A DNA stretch of 21,619 nucleotides from an uncultured Clostridia bacterium (GCA_947624365.1 CANQJY010000010.1:1-21619); one strand, 5' to 3'. Positions 1 through 6,509 are shown, counted from the stretch's first letter. The notes: generated by a model not told the origin, from the sequence alone. Translations and numbers: made by a program.

Positions 1-474
1 GTTATTTTCTCTACTAGTCATAATAAACCATGGAATAGTAACATTATATTTTTTTCCTTCTTCTTTTAAACTGTCACTTAATAATTCAAATAGAGATTTA
101 TGAGATTCTAATCCAATATCATATGTGCCTTTTGGTCCTTCATGTCCTAATCTAGTTCCTTGTCCTCCAGCCATGGTAATAGCTGCTAATTTTCCTTCTT
201 GAATTGCCTTTTTCCCTATATTTTCATAGTACCTATAGTCATCATATAATTTGCTTTTATCTAAAAATTCCATTGGTGTTATTTTATCTTCTTGTTTGCT
301 CTTTTCTTTTTTAGTTGATTGATATAAAAAATTTATTAAGTCAAAATCTATTTTTTCTATTTGCTTTAATAATTCCTTTTTTTTACTTTCTTCTAATTTG
401 TTATATCCTCTTAATAAATGTTCTTGATTATATTTTTTTAATAATGCTTGTATTTCTCCTATATTTTCATGCAT
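1..474 (-). CDS. UDPGP-family nucleotidyltransferase (UDP-sugar pyrophosphorylase), N-terminal part
   Basis: This is the first 158 codons of a gene that runs off the left edge. The family transfers UMP from UTP to a hexose-1-phosphate or N-acetylhexosamine-1-phosphate, making the UDP-sugars used for wall and glycan synthesis in the cytoplasm. The signature nucleotide-binding loop is visible about 100 residues in: an AITMAGGQGTRLG segment followed by the GPKGTYD motif, then a region ending in PWFIMTS, all typical of the UDPGP type 1 fold. A helical N-terminal extension (ENIGEIQALLKKY...) precedes it, as in this family. The ATG at 474 is preceded by an in-frame TAA and by AGAGAGG about 10 nt upstream. 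A TTTACA-N17-TATATT promoter lies just upstream. Family assignment is confident. The exact sugar (glucose, GlcNAc or GalNAc) cannot be told because the sugar-binding half is missing. Confidence 0.85.
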   Translation of the reverse strand, partial: MHENIGEIQALLKKYNQEHLLRGYNKLEESKKKELLKQIEKIDFDLINFLYQSTKKEKSKQEDKITPMEFLDKSKLYDDYRYYENIGKKAIQEGKLAAITMAGGQGTRLGHEGPKGTYDIGLESHKSLFELLSDSLKEEGKKYNVTIPWFIMTSRENN

Positions 475-501
475 TTAAATCATCCTCTCTTTGCTATTAC
501 A

Positions 502-530
502 AATATAACAAAAAAATTGTTAATTGTAAA
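502..530 (-). promoter_or_regulatory. Sigma-A promoter of the UDPGP gene
   Basis: On the minus strand, TTTACA (525-530) and TATATT (502-507) are separated by exactly 17 nt, about 30 nt upstream of the start codon at 474. It lies just after the terminator hairpin of the upstream gene, so the UDPGP gene appears to be its own transcription unit. Confidence 0.7.
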
Positions 531-550
531 GTTCTTTTTAGATAACTTTA

Positions 551-574
551 AAAGGCTGATTACTCAGCCTTTTT
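551..574. terminator. Intrinsic terminator hairpin after the 592-1066 gene
   Basis: A perfect 9-bp stem AAAGGCTGA/TCAGCCTTT (551-559 with 564-572) closes a TTAC loop. The T-run is better on the plus strand, but the only gene ending here is the minus-strand one that stops at 592, which it would terminate. It also separates that gene from the UDPGP promoter. Confidence 0.65.
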
Positions 575-591
575 CTTTATATTATATGCAA

Positions 592-1066
592 TTATATACT
601 AATTTTTCCAATTGTATTCAATATGGCATCATATTTTTCTACGATGTTTTTCATATCATTTTCAACTTCCTGAATTGAGTAACAATGAATAGTTTTTATG
701 TTTGAATTAATTTTCTGAATTTCTTTATCAATTTTTCCTATATATTCTTTTTCTCCTTTTATAAATACAATTTGTTCTTTTATTTTTTCCTTTTTTATTT
801 TATTTAATTTCTCACTTGTATTTCTATCCCAACCAATTTCTATTATTTTTTGTTTTTCTTCTTCTCCTAAATTTGTTCTTGATAATACTTTTTTTATTGT
901 TTCTTCTAAATTATTTTCTGTTAAAATAAAAACTTCATTTTCTTTTTTTATTTCATTTTCAATATAGGGCAAGCTTATCATCTCAAAATGATAGTCACTT
1001 GCATAAAAAGAGCATATCTTTTCTACTTTTTGATTTTCTCTAGTATTTTCTAGATTCTTTAATCAT
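592..1066 (-). CDS. Hypothetical protein, probable frameshift near its start
   Basis: I do not recognise the family. The uninterrupted frame with an ATG covers 592-981 (129 aa), but the same frame stays open to 1062 and reads as good protein sequence (ENQKVEKICSFYASDYHFEM) with no usable start codon. Upstream, an AAAGGGTGG ribosome site and ATG at 1066 lie in another frame, which stops after 8 codons. Dropping a single base (for example T at 1045) joins them into one 157-residue product starting MIKESRKTRENQ. A strong sigma-A promoter sits upstream at 1131-1159 and a terminator follows. The protein is lysine/glutamate-rich, soluble and mixed alpha/beta in appearance, with no membrane segment and no catalytic motif I can name. 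The frame break may be a real mutation, a sequencing or assembly error, or, least likely, programmed. If translated as it stands, the product would begin at 981 and lack its N-terminus. Confidence 0.6.
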
Positions 1067-1130
1067 ACTTTATCCACCCTTTCGAATATTTAAAGCTTTT
1101 TCTTTTGAAGTTATTCTTTGTCACTTCCAA

Positions 1131-1159
1131 ATTTTACCATTTTATTTTTAATATGTCAA
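1131..1159 (-). promoter_or_regulatory. Sigma-A promoter of the 592-1066 gene
   Basis: On the minus strand, perfect TTGACA (1154-1159) and TAAAAT (1131-1136) are separated by 17 nt, with an extended TGG immediately before the -10. The predicted start is about 58 nt upstream of the ATG at 1066, which supports 1066 rather than 981 as the ancestral gene start. Confidence 0.75.
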
Positions 1160-1228
1160 TAATATTTCAAATAAAATTCATCGTGTTTTTTCGACACTAT
1201 AATTCGTCATATTTTTTAAAATTTCTTT

Positions 1229-1256
1229 GTATAAAATTTTCTAATTTGGTAATAAT
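1229..1256 (+). promoter_or_regulatory. Candidate sigma-F promoter of spoIIR
   Basis: GTATA (1229-1233), a 14-nt spacer and GGTAATAAT (1248-1256) match the forespore sigma-F pattern (GTATA-type -35 and GGNNANANT -10, usual spacing about 15). The site is about 45 nt upstream of the spoIIR start, and spoIIR is a known sigma-F gene in Bacillus and Clostridia. No sigma-A-like pair was seen here. Confidence 0.5.
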
Positions 1257-1301
1257 TAAAGTAAAGAATATTTTTCAAAAAAAGTATATGGGAGGTAACA
1301 T

Positions 1302-1958
1302 ATGAAAAATAAAGGAAAGTCAAAAATAAAAATGATATTTATCCTAGCTTTCTTACTATTTTTATATACATCTGTCTGTGCATTTTCGTATGCTAAAACT
1401 ACTTCTACCGAAATTAGTGATAGTGTTTTTAGATTACATGTTTTAGCAAATAGTGATAGTGAAGAAGACCAAAATTTAAAATATATTGTAAGAGATCATT
1501 TATTAGAATACATGAATTCATTGTGTAGTAATACAAAATCAAAGGAAGAAGCAATTAAAATTGCAAGTGAACATATTTCAGATTTTAAAGAATTAGCCAA
1601 ACAAACTATTACGGAAAACGGCTATTCTTATGATGTAGATGTACAAATTGGAAATTTTGAATTTCCAACAAAAACATATGGAGATATTGCTCTTCCTGCA
1701 GGAAATTACGATGCTTTACGTGTAACAATTGGTGAAGCAAAAGGTCAAAATTGGTGGTGTGTAATGTTTCCACCATTGTGTTTTATTGATGTAACATCAG
1801 GTGTTGTTCCAAATGAGTCAAAAGAACTTCTACAAGAAGGTATGAATGAAGAAGATTTCGCTTTAGTTTCTGAAAGTAAATCAAATGGTCAAATTTCCTT
1901 TAAATTTAAACTTCTTGAATTCTTTGGAAAAAATGGTTTTATGACTGCTAAAAATTAA
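1302..1958 (+). CDS. spoIIR: Stage II sporulation protein R
   Basis: SpoIIR is the forespore-made, exported signal that triggers SpoIIGA to cleave pro-sigma-E in the mother cell. The 218-residue protein has a lysine-rich N-terminus and one hydrophobic segment (about residues 11-31), consistent with a signal peptide or anchor. Family hallmarks follow: FRLHVLANSDSEEDQNLKY near residues 43-61, a central region containing FPTKTYGDIALPAGNYDALRV, and the NWWCVMFPPLCF block near residues 145-156. The start is set by GGGAGGT at 1290-1296, 5 nt before ATG 1302. The length is near the family norm. A candidate sigma-F promoter precedes it and a strong hairpin terminator follows, so it is probably monocistronic. 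I am confident of the identity. Confidence 0.95.
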   Translation: MKNKGKSKIKMIFILAFLLFLYTSVCAFSYAKTTSTEISDSVFRLHVLANSDSEEDQNLKYIVRDHLLEYMNSLCSNTKSKEEAIKIASEHISDFKELAKQTITENGYSYDVDVQIGNFEFPTKTYGDIALPAGNYDALRVTIGEAKGQNWWCVMFPPLCFIDVTSGVVPNESKELLQEGMNEEDFALVSESKSNGQISFKFKLLEFFGKNGFMTAKN

Positions 1959-1979
1959 ATAAAATATCTAAAATTTTGA

Positions 1980-2017
1980 GAAATGCATAGTTCTTAAAAA
2001 CTATTGCATTTCTTTTT
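1980..2017 (+). terminator. Intrinsic terminator of spoIIR
   Basis: GAAATGCATAGTT pairs with AACTATTGCATTTC (one bulged T) around a CTTAAA loop, followed by TTTTT. It lies 22 nt after the spoIIR stop. Confidence 0.8.
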
Positions 2018-2032
2018 AGTTTATGGTATATT
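2004..2032 (+). promoter_or_regulatory. Candidate sigma-A promoter of the murA operon
   Basis: TTGCAT (2004-2009), 17 nt, TATATT (2027-2032), with an extended TGG before the -10. The -35 sits inside the right arm of the spoIIR terminator, so the two signals overlap. A transcript would start about 25 nt before the TTG start of murA. Confidence 0.5.
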
Positions 2033-2062
2033 TTAATCACAAACAATCAGGGGGTAATTTCA

Positions 2063-3325
2063 TTGGAAAAATTAGTAATAAAAGGACCTACACCTTTAAA
2101 GGGTGAAGTAAAAATTAATGGAGCAAAAAATGCTGCAGTTGCAATATTACCAGCCACTTTACTGATTGATGGTATTTGCACAATTGATAATTTACCACAT
2201 ATTAGTGATGTTATGATATGTTGTGAAATATTAGAAAAATTAGGAGCAAAAGTTAAATGGAATAATAAAAATTGTATTACTATAGACACTAGAAATATAC
2301 ATTCAACAAAAGCACCTTTAGATTTAACAAGTAAGTTTAGAGCATCTTATTATATTATTGGATCTATGCTAGGAAGAAAAAAAGAAATAGAAGTTGGAAT
2401 GCCTGGTGGTTGCAAATTGGGCGCAAGACCAATTGATCAGCATATTAAAGGATTTGAATTGCTAGGGGCTGATGTTTCAGTAGGTAATGGAACAATTGTT
2501 GCCAAAACTGATAAACTCATTGGAAACTCTATTTATATGGATATTGTCTCTGTTGGCGCTACTATTAATATTATGCTTGCCTCTGTTTTAGCAGAAGGTA
2601 CAACAATAATTGATAATGCTGCCAAAGAGCCTCATATTGTTGATGTTGCAAACTTTTTAAATACTATGGGAGCAGATATTCGTGGAGCTGGAACAGATGT
2701 TATAAAAATAAATGGTGTTTCAAAATTAGAAGGAAATTCTACTTATTCTGTTGTTCCAGATCAGATTGAAGCAGGTACTTTTATGCTTGCGGCTATTGCT
2801 ACTAAAGGAGATTTATTAATAAAAAATTGTATTACAAAACACTTAGATTCTATTACTGCAAAAATTGTCGAAGTTGGTGGAATTGTAGAAGATTATGGAG
2901 ATAGTTTACGTGTATATTGTAAAAAACGTCCACTAAAAGCAAATATAAAGACTTTACCACATCCTGGCTTTCCTACAGATTTACAACCTCAAATGGGTGT
3001 TGTTTTGGCTTTAGCTGAAGGTACAAGCATTATTAATGAAAGTATATGGGAATCAAGATTTCAATATACACAAGAATTAAATAAAATGGGTGCAAAAATA
3101 ACAGCTAATGGTAAAACAGCTGTATTTGAAGGTGTTGAAAAATTAAGTGGTGCACCTGTATATTCAACAGATTTACGAGCTGGTGCTGCACTTATTATTG
3201 CTGGTACAGCTGCAAATGGAACTACTGAAGTATATAATTTAGAATATATTGATAGAGGTTATGAAAATATAGAAGAAAAATTTAGGAATATTGGTGCACA
3301 AATCGAAAGAGTAGAAGAAACTTAA
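2063..3325 (+). CDS. murA: UDP-N-acetylglucosamine 1-carboxyvinyltransferase
   Basis: MurA transfers enolpyruvate from PEP to UDP-GlcNAc, the first committed step of peptidoglycan synthesis, in the cytoplasm. The 420-residue length is normal. Seen directly: the N-terminal GEVKINGAKNA motif with the active-site Lys22-Asn23 pair, the flexible-loop catalytic cysteine Cys117 in MPGGCKLGARPIDQH (this Cys form is fosfomycin-sensitive in the family), Arg93 in KFRASYY, and the GFPTDLQPQ motif carrying the catalytic Asp near 306. The start is TTG at 2063, supported by AGGGGG at 2049-2054 with 8-nt spacing; no better ATG exists. It is followed 22 nt later by the metallo-hydrolase gene and then rlmH, which look co-transcribed. 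Firmicutes often carry two MurA paralogues (MurAA/MurAB); which one this is cannot be decided here. Confidence 0.95.
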   Translation: MEKLVIKGPTPLKGEVKINGAKNAAVAILPATLLIDGICTIDNLPHISDVMICCEILEKLGAKVKWNNKNCITIDTRNIHSTKAPLDLTSKFRASYYIIGSMLGRKKEIEVGMPGGCKLGARPIDQHIKGFELLGADVSVGNGTIVAKTDKLIGNSIYMDIVSVGATINIMLASVLAEGTTIIDNAAKEPHIVDVANFLNTMGADIRGAGTDVIKINGVSKLEGNSTYSVVPDQIEAGTFMLAAIATKGDLLIKNCITKHLDSITAKIVEVGGIVEDYGDSLRVYCKKRPLKANIKTLPHPGFPTDLQPQMGVVLALAEGTSIINESIWESRFQYTQELNKMGAKITANGKTAVFEGVEKLSGAPVYSTDLRAGAALIIAGTAANGTTEVYNLEYIDRGYENIEEKFRNIGAQIERVEET

Positions 3326-3347
3326 AAAACAAAGGAAGTATGAACTA

Positions 3348-4136
3348 ATGTTAAATTTTTATAGTTTATTTAGTGGAAGTAGTGGAAATAGTTTATTAGT
3401 CAAAACAGAAAATACGCATATATTAGTAGATACTGGTGTTAGCTCAAAAAAGATTGAAAATGCGTTATTAAACTTAGAAATTGACCCTTGTACATTAGAT
3501 GGTATTTTGATTACACATGAACATACAGACCATGTACAAGGTCTAGGTACATTTGCTAAAAAGTTTAATATTCCTGTATTTGTTAATCAAAAAACTTTAG
3601 ATGCAATGCCAAAACAAAAAGAAAAAATTCCTGAAAAAAATATTCATACTTTTACAATCGAAGAAAAATTTGAGATTAATGATTTACAAATAAAACCTTT
3701 TCGTATTCCTCATGATGCTGCTAATCCTTGCGGGTTTAATATATGTAAAGGAAATAAAAAAATGAGTATTGCAACAGATATTGGCCATATGACAAATGGA
3801 ATTTTGAAAAATTTGGAAAATAGTAGTTTCGTTTTATTAGAATCTAATTATGATCCAGAAGTATTAATGTATTCACACTATCCATATTCATTGAAAAATC
3901 GTATTGCAGGTCCAACAGGACACTTATCAAATGAAGCGGCTGGAAAAACAATTTCTCAATTACTTACCTCAGGATTAAAACAAGTTATGCTTGGTCATTT
4001 AAGCAAAGAAAGTAATTTCCCTGAACTTGCTTATAAAACTGTTGTAGAAGAATTAATTTCTAATAATTATAATGAAAATTCTTTGTTACTTTCTATTGCT
4101 AGTAGAGATACTACAAGCAAAGAAATTTGTGTTTAG
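3348..4136 (+). CDS. MBL-fold metallo-hydrolase, WalJ/YycJ type
   Basis: This is a 262-residue cytoplasmic metallo-beta-lactamase-fold hydrolase. The metal-binding motif THEHTDH (His57, His59, Asp61, His62) is intact, preceded by the family opening FYSLFSGSSGNSLLV and an ILVDTG strand. Later metal ligands are likely in RIPHDAANPCGF, ATDIGHMT and MLGHLSKESN. This layout matches the YycJ/WalJ family, which in Bacilli lies in the WalRK locus upstream of rlmH and is linked to wall and cell-cycle control; a 5'-3' exonuclease activity has been proposed for it. Here rlmH follows after only about 9 nt, retaining the WalJ-RlmH neighbourhood, but WalRK is absent and murA is upstream instead. The start ATG has AAGGAAG about 7 nt upstream. 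The family assignment is firm; the substrate is not known from sequence. Confidence 0.85.
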   Translation: MLNFYSLFSGSSGNSLLVKTENTHILVDTGVSSKKIENALLNLEIDPCTLDGILITHEHTDHVQGLGTFAKKFNIPVFVNQKTLDAMPKQKEKIPEKNIHTFTIEEKFEINDLQIKPFRIPHDAANPCGFNICKGNKKMSIATDIGHMTNGILKNLENSSFVLLESNYDPEVLMYSHYPYSLKNRIAGPTGHLSNEAAGKTISQLLTSGLKQVMLGHLSKESNFPELAYKTVVEELISNNYNENSLLLSIASRDTTSKEICV

Positions 4137-4145
4137 GAGATTTTG

Positions 4146-4625
4146 ATGTTAACAATTAATATTATTTGTATTGGAAAATTAAAAGAACAATATTTAAAAG
4201 ATGCTGTTACTGAGTATAGTAAACGTTTGTCAAAATATTGTAAATTAAATATAATTGAATTACCTGACGAAAAAATTCCTGATAAAATAAATCCTTCTAC
4301 AATAGTAGAAATTAAAGAAAAAGAGTGTAACAATATTATAAAACATATTCCAAAAGATAGTTACCCTATTTGCCTAGATTTGAAGGGTAAAGAATTATCT
4401 TCTGAAGAGTTAGCTAAATCTATTGATACACTCTCTTTTATGACAAGTTCCATTTCTTTTATTATCGGAGGCTCCTTGGGGATAACAACGCAACTTTTAA
4501 ATATATGCAAACAATCTCTATGCTTTTCAAAACTGACATTTCCACATCAATTGATTCGCATTTTTCTGCTTGAACAAATTTTTAGGAGTTTTAAAATTTT
4601 AAATGGTGAAACTTATCATAAATAA
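4146..4625 (+). CDS. rlmH: 23S rRNA (pseudouridine1915-N3)-methyltransferase
   Basis: RlmH is a SPOUT-class SAM-dependent enzyme that methylates pseudouridine 1915 of helix 69 in 23S rRNA on assembled 70S ribosomes. The protein is 159 residues from ATG 4146, the usual size of the family. The N-terminal strand (INIICIGKLKEQYLKDA) and the C-terminal trefoil-knot block are clear: FIIGGSLGI for SAM binding, then TFPHQLIRIFLLEQIFRSFKI, ending in the conserved GETYHK. A TTG directly before the ATG would add one residue, but the ribosome site AGGAG at 4135-4139 is better spaced (6 nt) for the ATG. The gene is translationally close to the preceding metallo-hydrolase gene. The next gene is convergent. 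Confidence 0.95.
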   Translation: MLTINIICIGKLKEQYLKDAVTEYSKRLSKYCKLNIIELPDEKIPDKINPSTIVEIKEKECNNIIKHIPKDSYPICLDLKGKELSSEELAKSIDTLSFMTSSISFIIGGSLGITTQLLNICKQSLCFSKLTFPHQLIRIFLLEQIFRSFKILNGETYHK

Positions 4626-4782
4626 TATATTTATTGTAGAGAATATATTAAAATAAAACATCATATGTATAAGGGACTGATGCAAAAAAAAATTATTTTC
4701 GTTTTTTATGGGGGTAGATATTAACGAAACTATACTATATTCCCTACAAAATTAATGACAAATTTAATACATAGCAAATTAT

Positions 4783-4826
4783 AATTTTAAAGTTGATTTT
4801 TTTCTATCTGCTTTAAAATTTTTTTT
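4783..4826 (+). terminator. Possible terminator of the murA-rlmH operon
   Basis: A 10-bp stem AATTTTAAAG/CTTTAAAATT (4783-4792 with 4811-4820) with an 18-nt loop is followed on the plus strand by TTTTT and a second T-run. The stem is AT-rich and so weak. It is the best plus-strand terminator candidate after rlmH. Confidence 0.4.
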
Positions 4827-4897
4827 GCCATTTTTTTTATGATTATTTTTTTAATTATGAAAAATAAAGAAATAAATAATAAAAATTTTTTAACCAT
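4787..4897 (-). CDS. Candidate 36-residue hydrophobic, lysine-rich peptide
   Basis: This ORF lies inside the promoter-to-terminator unit just described. It begins with ATG at 4897 and encodes MVKKFLLFISLFFII followed by a Lys/Ile-rich stretch and KKILKQIEKNQL at the end. A short hydrophobic helix with positively charged flanks resembles small membrane peptides such as type I toxins or sporulation micro-proteins in general form. No good ribosome-binding site is visible upstream of the ATG, and AT-rich DNA readily encodes Lys/Phe/Ile/Leu by chance, so coding is doubtful. A second in-frame ATG (4831) would leave 14 residues. Confidence 0.25.
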   Translation of the reverse strand: MVKKFLLFISLFFIIKKIIIKKMAKKILKQIEKNQL

Positions 4898-5010
4898 ATG
4901 TTTTTTATAAAATAATGAATCAATAATTAAGGTTATTCCTTAACTGTTTTCGATTATATAATATTTTCCAATATTTGTCAAGAAAAACTTTTTGACAAAA
5001 TTCGACAAAA

Positions 5011-5024
5011 GCTATTAATATAGC
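5011..5024 (-). terminator. Weak hairpin at the spmB stop
   Basis: A 5-bp stem GCTAT/ATAGC with a short loop overlaps the spmB stop codon and is followed on the minus strand by TTTT. It is marginal as a terminator. Confidence 0.3.
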
Positions 5025-5542
5025 ATTTTACAGGTGATTATGCTAACAACAATACCTACAAAATCTGCAATTAATGAAGCCCATAAAATAAATCTCGTTT
5101 TTTTTATTCCAATACTAGAAGTATAAACTGCAATTGTATATAATGTAGTTTCTGTTGAACCCATAATTACAGCACACATTAATCCTATTGGACTATCAAC
5201 CCCAAAATTTTTCATTATATCTGTAGCAACTGCAATAGAACCACTTCCTGAAATTGGTCTAATTAATGCTAATGGCATAATTTCTGTTGGAAAATTAAAT
5301 TGATTAAGTATTGGAGAAATAAAATGAATTAAGCAATCTAAAATCCCTGAACTTCTTAAAGCTCCAATTGCAAGAAAAAGTCCTACTAATGTAGGAAAAA
5401 TACTAATTACAATTTCTATTCCTTCTTTTGCCCCTATTAAAAAAGTATCAAATATTTTTATTTTTTCTATCCATGCATATAATACAATCATAAGAATAAC
5501 AAATGGCATTGCAATACTAGAAAAAAAATTGACAAATTGCAT
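5015..5542 (-). CDS. spmB: Spore maturation protein B
   Basis: SpmB and SpmA are membrane proteins needed for normal spore-core dehydration and heat resistance in Bacillus and Clostridium. The 175-residue protein (Bacillus SpmB is close to 178) is strongly hydrophobic with several membrane spans, including an N-terminal helix and ones around residues 45-65 and 155-172. The nucleoside-recognition (Gate) domain signature is visible: PLALIRPISGSGSIAVATD and the GSTETTLYT motif, both hallmarks of SpmB. The start ATG 5542 lies 1 nt after the spmA stop codon, so the two are translationally coupled with spmA first. I am confident of the identity. Confidence 0.93.
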   Translation of the reverse strand: MQFVNFFSSIAMPFVILMIVLYAWIEKIKIFDTFLIGAKEGIEIVISIFPTLVGLFLAIGALRSSGILDCLIHFISPILNQFNFPTEIMPLALIRPISGSGSIAVATDIMKNFGVDSPIGLMCAVIMGSTETTLYTIAVYTSSIGIKKTRFILWASLIADFVGIVVSIITCKMLY

Positions 5543-5543
5543 T

Positions 5544-6128
5544 TTATTTCCCCCATTTTATAAATAACTTGGTTGCTGTAATTCCAGCAATTGCAGCACT
5601 AATTGTAGCAATCCATACTGGAAAAATAATACTTGTTGGATTTTGAGAGCCTAGAGAACTCCTAATTGCAATAGCTGTTGTTGGAATAATTTGAATAGAT
5701 GCGGTATTTAATACTATTAAAGTTGCCATTGAATTTGTTAACACTTTCTTATCTGTATTTTTTTCTTGCATTGATTTCATAGCTTTAATCCCTAGCGGTG
5801 TAGCTGCATTTCCCAATCCTAAAATATTAGCTACCATATTCATTGATATTTGTTTTTTTATTTCTGTATCTTCTTTTAATTCTGGAAATAAAAAATGAAT
5901 TATCGGTGTTAAAAAAATAGTTAATTTTTTTATAATACTTGTTTGTGAAGCAATTTTCATAATTCCATTCCATAGGCACATTGTTCCTAATAATGTAATA
6001 CATAATTTTACCGCTTCTTCTGTACTAGAAAAAATTGATTGATTTAATACATCTAAATTTCCAAAAAGAATAGCAAATGAAAATGATAAAATAATAAAAA
6101 GTGGCCAAATTATATTTAACAATACCAT
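5544..6128 (-). CDS. spmA: Spore maturation protein A
   Basis: SpmA is the partner of SpmB in spore-core dehydration and a polytopic membrane protein. The product is about 194 residues with several membrane spans and the family block MNMVANILGLGNAATPLGIKA near the middle, followed by MATLIVLNTASIQIIPTTAIAIR. The start is uncertain: GTG 6131, ATG 6128 and TTG 6122 are all in frame. The only ribosome-like sequence, AGGTGA at 6130-6135, sits 7 nt before the TTG but overlaps the other two, so TTG 6122 (product beginning LLNIIWPL) may be the true start. The upstream region is shared with the divergent AbrB-like gene. I looked for a sigma-E promoter (the expected control) and found only a CATAAATT -10-like element without a convincing -35. 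Confidence 0.92.
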   Translation of the reverse strand: MVLLNIIWPLFIILSFSFAILFGNLDVLNQSIFSSTEEAVKLCITLLGTMCLWNGIMKIASQTSIIKKLTIFLTPIIHFLFPELKEDTEIKKQISMNMVANILGLGNAATPLGIKAMKSMQEKNTDKKVLTNSMATLIVLNTASIQIIPTTAIAIRSSLGSQNPTSIIFPVWIATISAAIAGITATKLFIKWGK

Positions 6129-6175
6129 CACCTAGTTAACCATATTCACAAAAATTAGTTTTATTCATTTTTTAA

Positions 6176-6204
6176 TTGACCTATTTTTCAATTTATGATA
6201 TAGT
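6176..6204 (+). promoter_or_regulatory. Sigma-A promoter of the AbrB-like gene
   Basis: TTGACC (6176-6181), 17 nt, TATAGT (6199-6204), about 42 nt before the ATG at 6246. The gene also retains a strong GAGGAGG ribosome site (6234-6240), so the expression signals are intact although the reading frame is broken. Confidence 0.75.
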
Positions 6205-6245
6205 ATCAATAAGGGATTATAAAATATGACACTGAGGAGGATAAA

Positions 6246-6492
6246 ATGAAATCAACAGGAATTATAAGAAAAGTTGACGAACTTGGAAGAGTTGTTATTC
6301 CAATTGAAATTAGAACAAAATTTAATATTGCTGAAAAAGATCCAATAGAAATATATGTAGATGGTTCTTCTATTATTTTAACCAAATTGTATTTTTTGTG
6401 GAAACACAAAAGATCTTGTACAATATAAAGACAAATTAATTTGCCCAAAATGTGCAAAACAAATCTATGAATTACAAGATAAAAATTCATAA
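6246..6492 (+). pseudogene. AbrB/SpoVT-family transition regulator, frameshifted
   Basis: The N-terminal 47 residues are a typical AbrB swapped-hairpin DNA-binding domain: MKSTGIIRKVDELGRVVIPI, then a variable loop and IEIYVDGSSIILTK. Such proteins are dimeric or tetrameric regulators of stationary-phase and sporulation genes. After ILTK (6386) the frame runs into unrelated residues and stops at 6428. In the +1 frame from 6388 the expected C-terminal zinc-finger-like tail is found: CIFCGNTKDLVQYKDKLICP followed by KCAKQIYELQDKNS and a TAA at 6490-6492. Relatives usually have about four more residues (a YEPA-like linker) between these parts, so an 11-nt deletion would explain both the missing linker and the frame change. 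As read, the product is 60 residues with an intact DNA-binding domain but no CxxC tail. An assembly error cannot be excluded. Confidence 0.8.
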
Positions 6493-6509
6493 AAACTACT
6501 GGGGTTGAA

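Larger units (their letters stand above)
4684..4981 (-). ncRNA. Candidate small RNA transcription unit between rlmH and spmB
   Basis: On the minus strand a perfect consensus promoter (TTGACA 4976-4981, 17 nt, TATAAT 4953-4958) points into DNA with no conventional gene. Transcription would start near 4946. About 220 nt on is a terminator-like hairpin: TTTCGTT/AACGAAA arms (4723-4729 and 4697-4703 on the minus strand), a 19-nt loop containing CUACCCCCAU, then a run of nine U (4692-4684). The product would be about 260 nt. Near its 5' end a TTAAGG/CCTTAA stem (4927-4943) can form. The unit also contains a 36-codon ORF. It may be a regulatory RNA, a small-protein mRNA, or both. I recognise no known RNA family. 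The evidence is signal layout only; no expression is implied. Confidence 0.45.

Noticed and set aside
315..678. Two overlapping plus-strand ORFs near 315-678
   Set aside because: Antisense to the UDPGP gene and crossing its promoter and a terminator; hydrophobic low-complexity translations with no start signals.
1105..1305. 66-codon plus-strand ORF upstream of spoIIR
   Set aside because: No ribosome site, Phe/Ile/Lys-rich composition expected of AT-rich non-coding DNA, and it overlaps two promoters and the spoIIR start.
4143..4145. TTG as the rlmH start
   Set aside because: ATG immediately follows with better spacing from AGGAG; the TTG would add only one residue.
4624..4652. AT-only inverted repeat just after rlmH as its terminator
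   Set aside because: About 7 A/T pairs and no T-run; the stem at 4783-4820 is a better candidate.
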